Made by a program: the position numbers and the translations under genes. This document shows, piece by piece, positions 50,227 through 60,700 of a stretch of DNA of 64,000 nucleotides. The notes below the pieces were generated by a model, which ran no database searches, was not told where the DNA came from, and saw only the letters and a program-made list of their open reading frames with translations. How positions within the stretch are numbered: the stretch's first letter is position 1; every line of letters starts with the position of its first letter. The stretch comes from Centropristis striata (Eukaryota > Chordata > Actinopteri > Perciformes > Serranidae). The stretch spans positions 14,372,603-14,436,602 of the forward strand of contig NC_081537.1 in NCBI RefSeq assembly GCF_030273125.1, in the 5' to 3' direction.

Positions 50227-53200
50227 ATGTTTATTTATTTCTGTATATAGTTCATATTTATGTATTGATTTCTTTTCTTTTTTACATATAAATTGCTTAT
50301 CTTTAAAAAAAGTGTATATGTAATTTATTTATTTTTCTCCCTTTATTTTTTTATTATTTGCCCCATTTGTCTTTCAGTTTGTTTATTCAAAAAAATGTAT
50401 TTTTATATATTTCATCCTCTTATATTTCTACGTGTATTTTCTTCTTTTTTGAGTTTTTCTTTTTATGGAACTCCTATGACTTTATATATACGCAGTACTA
50501 CTCCAAGGACAAACTATCTCACAGGAGCTGATACTGTGATACTATACGGTTAGAAATGAGCTTCATTGTGCACAATGTCATTTTATTAAGTGCAAAAGTA
50601 ACCCCTGTGTGTATACATACACTGTATTCAAAGCTGTAGCTCTCACCTTTGACCCGGAAGTGTTTGACAGAGAAGACGTCCTCCATCTCCGGTATGTCAG
50701 TCCTGCGGTCAAACTCTTTCTGACTCCTGTTCCACTGGTAGACAACAGGCCTCTGGGAGCTACTGGACAAGATCAGGTGGGGTTTGTTGGATATCTCCAA
50801 ATATTCAACGTCTGTGTCCCGAAACCAGGGGTGGAGTGACTGGTGGGAGTAGAAGCCATTGCCGTTCCATTTGTATACTGTTGTGGAGCCGGCCTACATG
50901 AGGAAAAAATGTCAGATCAAGTTCTTCAAATTGTAGTGTAACCAAACATATGTGAGAGCATATGGGAACATTTGGTCATCAGCAGGAGCAGACACGAGCC
51001 GACATGCTGCAGAAAAGGACACCAGGGGAAAGAATGGCTGACACAGTAGAAAGCAAAGAGGGCTGGACACTATAACAGAAACACCTGCTTTTGAATATCG
51101 ATGCAAAAGCGAGAAGCAGCCAACCTTAGAGCTGTCAGCGATGACGAAGAAAGACTCTCCGTCGATCAAGAACGTCTCGATGTCGTTAGGTTTTCGAATC
51201 TTCAGGATGTCGATGTCCTGGATCTTGATGAACTTGTTGGCCGAAGTGTCACGTTTATAAATGTGTGAGCCCCCAAACAGCTGGGCCACGATGACAAAGA
51301 GGTGGTTGTCAATCACCATGGGCTTGCAGACCACAGTGGAGGTGCCTGAACAAGAAAAAGAAGACACATAAAAACAGTATAAATACCCTGTATGTATTTT
51401 AAGCTTTTCATTTTCAGTCCCTTAATACTAGATCAGGGGTTAGGCAACCTGCAAATTATACGAAATGAAACGGTTATTTCTTTACATTTAAAACTTCAAT
51501 TTATTAATTCTGTACGTAAAAACAATCTGTATTCTTCAATTGTAAAATTATGTTTATTTACATGCTTTATTAATCTTATTACAGCTACATAATTGTGCTA
51601 TGAAGCACACAATAAAATTTGCTTCATGTCCCTAGATAGGCTAGCTTTTAATTCCAAACCTGATGAGATATTACTTCAGTGTCCAGCCTCTCATTTGTAT
51701 TTGTGCACTTGCTGCATTCTGACAAAATCCTATTAATAAATGCTCAATATGAGCTATTAATTATGTAGCTAGGCTAATTTAGACTTAGTAAGCTGTTTAA
51801 TTTTCAGTTAAAGGCACAGAATAAGGTTTGCAACTCCATTCCAACATTTTTTCTCTTTTTTGGCCAACAGTGGCTCTTTTCTTAGTAAAGGTTGCAGACC
51901 CCTGTACTAGATGATTACATCCTTAATAACAATAATACATTGCTATTTAAAGCAGAAACATTTGCACAGGATGCCCCCATAACATCAATATGGCTGTTCA
52001 CTTGTTTATATACTTACTTTCAATGGTGTCGTAAGTCCTGAAGGTCATTTCGACGTGATCCCATTCCAGGAAGCTGCACGTTCCAGCAAATGGTTGGGCA
52101 AACACAACATACTGGTCATCCCCAAAGGTGAAGGCCCCCACTGAAATGGACTCAAACTTCAGGGACTGATAAGAGGCAAACTCTGAAAGTATAACACAAC
52201 AATGAATTATGACCATTAGCTTTTAAATGATCTATTCATATTGATACATTGTTCCATAAACAGGTGAATACAGCAAAAATATATAAACTTTATTGTCAGA
52301 GTTTGGATTTTTTGAAGTTTTTTGAGATCCGTAGTCAGTGTATTACTTTACGTAAGCTTTACCTTTACCTGAAGCTGTTATGCAGGATCTCTTCAAAGCC
52401 ACTAGACTCCTTTGACAAGAACAGTCATTTTAATGTGCAGAATTCAGGAGTTGCTGGTATACCACTGCCTCAATTGATAAAGTAAATTGTGTTATTGCTA
52501 CTGTGTGGCTTTAGAGAATCCGAACAAACTCCTTTAAACACCAGAGTCACACAACACAAACAAACTGAAGCAGTAATTATACCTTGCAGAACGCAAGGGT
52601 TGCTGGTCTACAGCTGCCACTATCGGTTAAGGCTTATACATACTCCAGAAGAACAGAGAAATTTGTTCTTGTTCTTGACGTGCCAAGACAAAAGAAAAAA
52701 GTTCTTTCTGGCCAGGACATTTCATAATTCACGAGAAACTCCACTGCAGAACTCCTGGGACGTTCTCATAAAGTCCTCCCACATCGTCTCATTCAAATTC
52801 GAATTTCTGATCTATCACACAATAGTTCTTGGACACCACACAAGAAAAACGTTCTGCCCAGATGATGTGTCAAGAACAGAGACATTTGTTCTCTTCCAGG
52901 GCTGCAAGAACAAAATGACATCATTCTGTTCTTGCAGAGAACAAATTTCTCTGTTCTTGCGGAGAATGTATTAGCCTTAACCGATAGAGGCAGCTGTAGA
53001 CCAGCAACCCTTGCGTTCTGCAAGGTATAATTACTGCTTTTGTTAAAGGAGTCTGGTGGCTTTCAAGAGCACACTGATGGATAAAACGGCCTAAGTTCCC
53101 CATCAGAAAGGGCTGTCTGATGGCTAGGTAAAGGGGTGAAAATATCCCAAATACAGCGTATACTTGTCTACTACTGCATGTAATAAACCAACTATTAGGG

Positions 53201-56200
53201 GTGTGACGATACACTCAGCTCACAAGACGAGACATGATATTGGGTTCACGAGAACTGTGCTGCTACAGAGCTAACTGTTAGCCTGTTAGCAATTTGCAGA
53301 CTCCGGCTCTGCAGCTGGGAGAGACTGCTGCAGGAGGACTGTGCCGACTCTTCTTAACGAGCCGTCCGCTCCTGCAACCTCATTCTGGCTGCTTGCTGCT
53401 TCCCCTCCTCTTCTTCTTTTCCTTTTACTGCCCCCATAGGTCAAAAATAGAAGTTTGGATAGGTCACAAATCTCGCGAGACGGATTTTTAACGCAAATAG
53501 AAATATCGTCGATTTTAGTCTCGCGAGATCTCAATCTCGTCACACCCCTACCAACTATAGATTCAATCTCACTTCATCAAATCCGAACAATCCCTTTAAT
53601 GCTTCTATAACAGGGGTCAGATTCAGGAACATGATACCTGCTGTGATGCAGTCAAAAGAGTGTGGCAGCAGGTCATTGAGCTTCTTCCCCTGGTAAATGG
53701 GGGGACCGCTGCAGTAGATCTGGTCCAGGGTGGCATTAGTGTGGTGCATCCACTCCACCAACCACTTGAGCTTGCAGTCACATATCAAGCTGTTGCCACG
53801 TAGATCCCTACATGCATGAACGGATTGCATGGGAAATAGCATCAACTTTTTTTTTTTTAAACATGTGTGTTTATTGCATTTTGATATAATTCAAGTACAA
53901 TATAGAACATTCACAGCAAGACATTATCATAGTATTCATGTCTAAAACAGGACTACACATTGAGTGGTCACACAAGGCCAGAAATGAAAACTCAGAATTT
54001 GTTACCCATAAAATCTTTACCGACCAAAGGAAAAGCAAAAGGGGGGTCATATCAGAGATCAAAACAAATTGTACTGTTCTCCCCCTCTAGAAATGCCATA
54101 AAACGTCCCCATATTTTATCAAAGGTGGAATATATGCCCTTGATCGTAAATGTACGTTTTTCAAGTGCAAGAGAGTTTGACAGTCCTTCAAACCAGGCTT
54201 GCAGACTTGGTCTCGTAACAGATTTCCAGTATTTGGTTATGGTGTGTTTTGCTTGTAACAAACAATAGACAACCATTTTCTTATCAGTATTACTTAGAAG
54301 ACAAAAATTCCAAGAATGCACAGTTTGGGGCATATGATCAACTTTACTCCAGTGACATGGGAAATTACCTCCAATACCTCTATCCAGTAACTTTGATATA
54401 AAGCTTCTAATTTGCAGATATAAAAAAAAAAATGTTTTGGCTGGATGTCATATTTCTGGATCAACCCTACAAATGGCATGAGAACGCCATTGTCGAATAC
54501 GTCTGTGATTTTACCAAGGTCTTTATTGGCCCAATCTTTAAAGCTCATATCTCTCTTACTGGGTGTAAAGTCATTGTTACCCCAGATTGATTTAAACTGG
54601 GATAGAACTGGTGTTTCACCTCTATGTTTATGTATCTCAAACCATACTTTTATTGTATTTTTAACAAAAGGATTTTTGGTGGATTTCTTTAATGCATGTA
54701 ATTTAGCGGAGTATAAATATGAATGGAGTGGAAGAGGGGATGTATTGTATCTTTCAATGCTCATCCAGGACCTTGGTGCCTCTGGGGAAAACCAACAGAA
54801 GGCAGTAGAGACGTCACTGGAGGTTCAGGAGTTTTAGGCCTCCGATGCCGGTTTTTGAGATCATCCAGCTTCAAAGTGAGCGTGTGTACTTTATTTTGAA
54901 GGGATGTTTCTTTGCTAGCTAGCGAGGAAATGTCATCATCGGCTTGGCTAATGCATGCCTCGGCCGATGTTAGCCTCTTGGAGAAAACACTGATTGCTCT
55001 TTTTCTTTGTTAGATGAGACAACTTCACCTAGTTGAGTAGACAAGTCTGTCCTCAACGATTGTACGGCAGCTAAAATGTCCGCCCCAACAGCTTGGCCGC
55101 TAACAGCAGCTTCCTCTACCTCCATTCCGCCATCAAGTGTTGGCTGATCAGTTTTAGCGTTATCCTCCTCGCCAACTGCCTCTGATATCTTTGGTTTGTT
55201 TTTAGTTTTGTTTGGCATTTTGGAATCACGAGCAAGCCAAGCAAATCTTCGACCAGGATGGTTTAGTTGAGTGATGATTTGGCGAAGTGGAAGTGCAAAA
55301 TATGAACCAGCGGGCCGGAGCTAAAATTCCTGCGACTGCTCAGGTAGACGCTATAACCGGAAGTCCCGACATAGCATCAATTTACTTTTGAAGCATGTAT
55401 TTTAAGCTTTTCATTTCCAGTCCCTGTTGAGTTTCTTCGCACTGTTCTACCATCTGTCTCTCCCCGCCTTGGCTGCACTTTGGCTTCAAGCCAGGAAAGC
55501 CACAACAACAAGTGTCCTATCTCCTGAGTACTCTCTGTTCGTCTGAATTGCTGTTGACCTTGGATGTGTGTATTAAGTCCACACACACACTGTAGCCTGC
55601 ATTATTCAAGCAGATTGTGGCTGTGAGACAAAAGCAGGAATCCAATTCTTTTCTGTGTAATTGACTTGTTTACCATTTACTCTGACATCCTGGCATCCTG
55701 ACCTAAGCTTCCCTCTTCTCTGCTTCAGATCTTTATCTTTCTCCATTGCAGCAGGGAATGGCTTCTTCTAGAATCTCTCATTTCCTTACTGTTTCTGTGG
55801 ACTTCTTTTCTTTTTCACTGTTCCCTCTGTTTCCATACTTCTTACTTTTACAGCCTCTGTTTAGTATGGAAATCCCTCTATTTTCCTTTTTAGCTCAATG
55901 TCCTCATGATATTACTGTATTAAAGAAAGAAAGACAAAAGATGATTAACTTTCAATTGTACTTCGCTTTGTATAAAAGCGTCTGCTAAATGACATTGTAG
56001 AATTGTAGAAATGATGCTGCTCAATATTTGTCATAAATCCTTTCCCACCCCTACCAAAAATACTAAATTTGAGTTCCCCTGGTCCACGATCCTAGCTGGA
56101 TATTTCATAATAAATACCATCCATCAACCATGCTGTCACACGTAAATTTGTGGCTCTGCAATCTTTTCAAACCTTTTTTTCCAATTAGGATTATGTGTGT

Positions 56201-56301
56201 TTAAATAGGTTAACTAAAATGTTCAATTTATATGTTTAAGAGTTTTTTAGCAAGGCAATGCACTATAACACATTTATTTTCAATTGTATCTATTATTTTA
56301 C

Positions 56302-56341
<40 letters not shown>

Positions 56342-56683
56342 TTAGTTTGTTTAGTATGCATCTCTTGCTTTTTTTGAAATAGTTTTTATTTATTATATCT
56401 CCTACTTCTTACTCTTTGGAAAGATTTTGCAATGCAGTCTCTGTAATGAAAATAATTTTACCCCTGGGGATTATTGAAGAAATTCTGATTCTGATTAAAT
56501 TATATTTTATTTAAAATTCTTATAAACATATATCATTTTAATGTTCAATAAATGCATGATATTTCCAACATCAATGAGTAATGATGTTAAATAATAGTGA
56601 TCACAATACTGACCATAAAAAAAATCATGAATGTGATGATTTATTGCCATAATATTCATAAAGCCAGGTGAAATGAGTTATAG

Positions 56684-56764
<81 letters not shown>

Positions 56765-57720
56765 GAAACTGATTAATTATCTTAACAAAGCCCCCCGAAC
56801 AAAAGACAGACTGAACTCACACTTTGGTGAGAGCATCCATCCCCTTGAAGACATCCTTGGGCAGCGTCTCAAGGTTGTTGTAAGCCAGACTCCTAATCAG
56901 CAAAGAGGAAAAATAATACATACAGAAATTGAGTTAGAGGTAGACTGTCTGTCTACACATGAGAGACATTGAGTTATTACACTGTTTCTTAGGCTTTTCA
57001 TTCTTCCTGTATTGACTTAACCTCAGTACAATAAACTAATTGAAACAAAATACAAGCAACCAAATGTACGGGAAGCACAAGCCAGAATCACAATGCCCTG
57101 ACAATATTTATGGGGCAGAGCGTGAAAAGGTAGCAGCTGTGAGAAAGTCTAAGTGGTGAAATAGAAGCAAATATCCTTCTCTAAAGTTGTCAAATGGTTA
57201 AACCAACCAAGAAAAACTGGCCCTATCGAGACATTTCATTTGTGAGCGAGAGACTGAACTCCAAACCAGAAAGAGATGTGAATGAAAAGAAATGTCAGCG
57301 TAATTCATGAACACTGCATTATTTATTTGAAAGTCAGTTCTCCAGAGAGAGTGAGAGAGGCCATTTTGCTTTGAATTTGTGCAAGAATGCACACTCCAAA
57401 CAGATGGGGATAGAGAAATGTGTACAGGATTCCAGCAGGACCCTCGCCTGCGCCCTTTAATAATGGATTAACTGTATGTGACACATTTAAAATGCCCTCT
57501 GACCATGCATTTGTTTCAAAGTTTGTTTACTTTCCTCTAAAACAAGTAAAGGTATGAAATAGGAACAGAGCACTTTATCCCTTCATGCTTGTATGGGACT
57601 TTCTGTGCAAATCCTAGTTGGCATTTGTAGATAAAGCCACCAACAAAAAACTCCAAAGCTCACAAATTAACAAACTTTCCATACCGAAACAACAGATTAC
57701 ATTGTTTGCCAAACACTCAA

Positions 57721-57757
<37 letters not shown>

Positions 57758-60700
57758 AGTCTATTTAACAATGTGGGACTGTCACAGTTGTAAACACATG
57801 GTTGATATTGTGAAATGGATCAACTTGGTTAGGATGAGGAAAAGATGCTTGTAATGCATGTGAGTACATGACATAGACCAAGTATGTGATGCAGTTACGT
57901 ACGTAAGCTAAAATAATTGACTTTTGGTTTCACATAGGAGAGGAGCACCAGACTCCTGAGTCCTGTGTTTGTTTGAGCCCTCCATGAACCCCATCCTACT
58001 TCCTATGTGGACTTTATCGCTCTTTATACTACATCACCCGGCTTCCTTTTTTTGGTCTCGTCATAATTCTTACAGCCACTAGAGGTCACTGCCAATCATA
58101 AATATGTGTCTTAATAAGCTGCTTACAGACAACCTATACTTTTACTAATAAAATGCTTCTAAAGTACAGAAGAAGTACCAGCAGAATGTATTAAAGTATC
58201 AAAGTACTCATTTTACAGAATTACTTCTTTCACAGTGTTATATTATTGAATATTGTTTCACTCTGTTTTATCACTAATGAATACATGTAAGAGCATCTTA
58301 ATGTTTGAATGAATCAATAAAGAGCTAATTTTAGATATTTTGTCTACGATTGGGTAGATTAGTAGTATAATACTGCATCATATCTGAGCATATATGAGCT
58401 TATCACGTTTTAGTAACTGTAAGCTTCAAATAACTGGAGTGAAGTAAAAAGTACAATATTACCCTCTGGCATGTAAGAGAGTAGAAGTAAGATGTAACAT
58501 GCAAGTATCTCAAAATTGTGCTAAAATACACTACTTGAGTAAATATACTTAGTTCCACTGCCGAATAAAAAATAGAAATAAAAATAGATATAGCATGTAG
58601 TTTCATACTGAACGCAGTACATACATAACAGTGGTATTGATCTTCTCATCTTGGCAAGGAAATGAATATGAGTAATTCCAAAAATGTTGAATTATGCCTT
58701 TAATACTACACTGAACAAAGGGCATTACAAGTCTCTGTATAGAACATAAATACCAGAGTTCTAGAGTTGCCGTAGAAACTGTATCATTAGTTCAGAATGT
58801 CAGTTGTAAGTTTTAAATAGTGCAGCACGTCTCAGTCTGAATGCAGGCTCTGCTTTCTCTCTCAGCAGCAGCAGCGGGATAATACTTTCTCTCTTGTGTT
58901 GACTATGCCCTTATTAATGTGGTGTCAGCTGCTGCAGTCGTCAAGGCAACATTTCCTCTGATGTAGCTTATTACACACTCTCAGACAGCTTCTATCAGAC
59001 AAGTCACTGTCAATAATATCTATCAGTGCTCAAGGCATAAATGAATGCAGACTCTTGTCGGGCCTGGGACAATTTTATGGATGTGCTTGAATTTCAATGT
59101 GTGAAGTTACACTTTTTGTTCAAGCATAAATGGTGGGAAATTGCTATTGATGCATATTACTTTTGATCCATCCCAGTTTATGCAACTTCTTTTTCTCTGA
59201 GAGAGCCACTCATGTTGAAAGAAATACTTATATCCGCAGTCAATCATGTTTCTTTGTCTTTGTATTAGAGTTATATGTTCTCTTACATAAAGCATACAAG
59301 AATAAATGCTGATAAACCTGTGAAGCCTTTCATATTTGAGTTTTTTCCTCTACAGTTAAACATTCCCTTAAGTTGCAAATATGATGGGGGGGCAGTTAAA
59401 AGTCACCCTTTCATTCATCGCACCACATTAGGCCTTCTGTATTTTTTCCTGTATTATTATATTTGTCATACCACTTATACTAAATTGTGTATCTCTGCAT
59501 ATATTTAATATATTTATTCATTGATGTTCATACCATTACATGCAACAACCTATTTAACCTATTTAACATGCTAAAATATTCATCTCTCCAATGTGCAATA
59601 TCTGTAAAATCTGTAAAAAGTAAAGTAAAAAAAAATCTGTAAAAATTATTTTCAGGAAAACAAAGAAACAAAAAATAATATATAAACGCTAAATAGCAGA
59701 AATGTATGTATTGAATGTATGTATACGTCTTATTTTTTATATTATTTATTTTGTCTTCTACAGTCATGGAAAAAAAATATGAGAATTAAGCATTCTTTTT
59801 CTTCAATTTCTTGTTCTTTCTAATGCCTGGTACAACTTAAGGTACATTTATTTGGACAAATATAATAATAACAACAAAAATAGCTCATAAGAGTATAATT
59901 TAAGAGATGATATTTAGCCATTTTCCATGTTTTTCTTGATAATGATTTTGGTTATTATCAAGAAATCTATGGTTGTACCAGGCATAAAAATGAACAATAA
60001 AGTGAAGAAAACAAGAGTGGCCTAATCATTTTTTTCCATGACTGTATGTGTATGTCTTATTGTTTATATTCTTTATTCTTTCCATATCCTTGTGTCTGTA
60101 TCTTGAGCTGCTGTGACAACTAAATTTCCCCACTGTGGGATAAATAAAGACATATTTTATCTTATCTTATCTTATCTTATCTTATCTTATCTTATCTGTC
60201 TGAAGTGATGAGGAACACATGTATGGAAGCATTTGATTGCACCTGCACACTGCATAAACTCAAAATGTGTTGGGAACGACCTGTCAGAGGCTGATTATAG
60301 GTCACTTAGTGTAAGGTTACAGTACAGTTATATTTAGTTTTGACCTACAGGTCACTCACGCTCTCACCTATCTTTAGTTTTGGCAAGCTTTGCAGTTCCA
60401 GTATACTGAATACTGTTTACAAAACAATGTTTATGAACTGTTTTTTGGCTGTTTCCTGCATTAAAATACCATAAAGACATATACAGCACATAGGCATTAA
60501 GTGGGTGGCCCACTTTTGTAAACACTGTTTTTAGTTTAGGTGCTATATAATTCAAGTTAGTATAATTGTTACATATCAGAGTCACAATCGACCCCACAGC
60601 ATGAGGATACTGTAGCGCTGCTGATCACATCAGGGACCGTTAAAGAAGCCATATGACAGTTAAAGTCACAAAATCATTCACATTTTATGCCAAATATGTG

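Larger units (their letters stand above)
49802..52017 (-). other. lgi1 introns between exons 7 and 10
   Basis: Three introns (49802-50646, 50894-51124, 51346-52017). The largest has a TA repeat near 50200-50228 and T-rich sequence. Nothing else recognised. Confidence 0.7.
52183..53637 (-). other. lgi1 intron 6
   Basis: Nearly 70% of this intron is two transposons: the fold-back at 52396-53063 and the hAT MITE at 53196-53550. Confidence 0.75.
53808..56820 (-). other. lgi1 intron 5
   Basis: Contains the L1-type insertion (53846-55370), a SINE-like tail (55965-56000), TA repeats (56306-56338), a LINE-type tail near 56440-56500 and a CAAT microsatellite (56687-56764). Confidence 0.75.

Noticed and set aside
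56673..56972. 99-residue open frame with Ile-Asn-Gln-Ser repeats
   Set aside because: It is the CAAT microsatellite read on the strand opposite to lgi1 exon 5.
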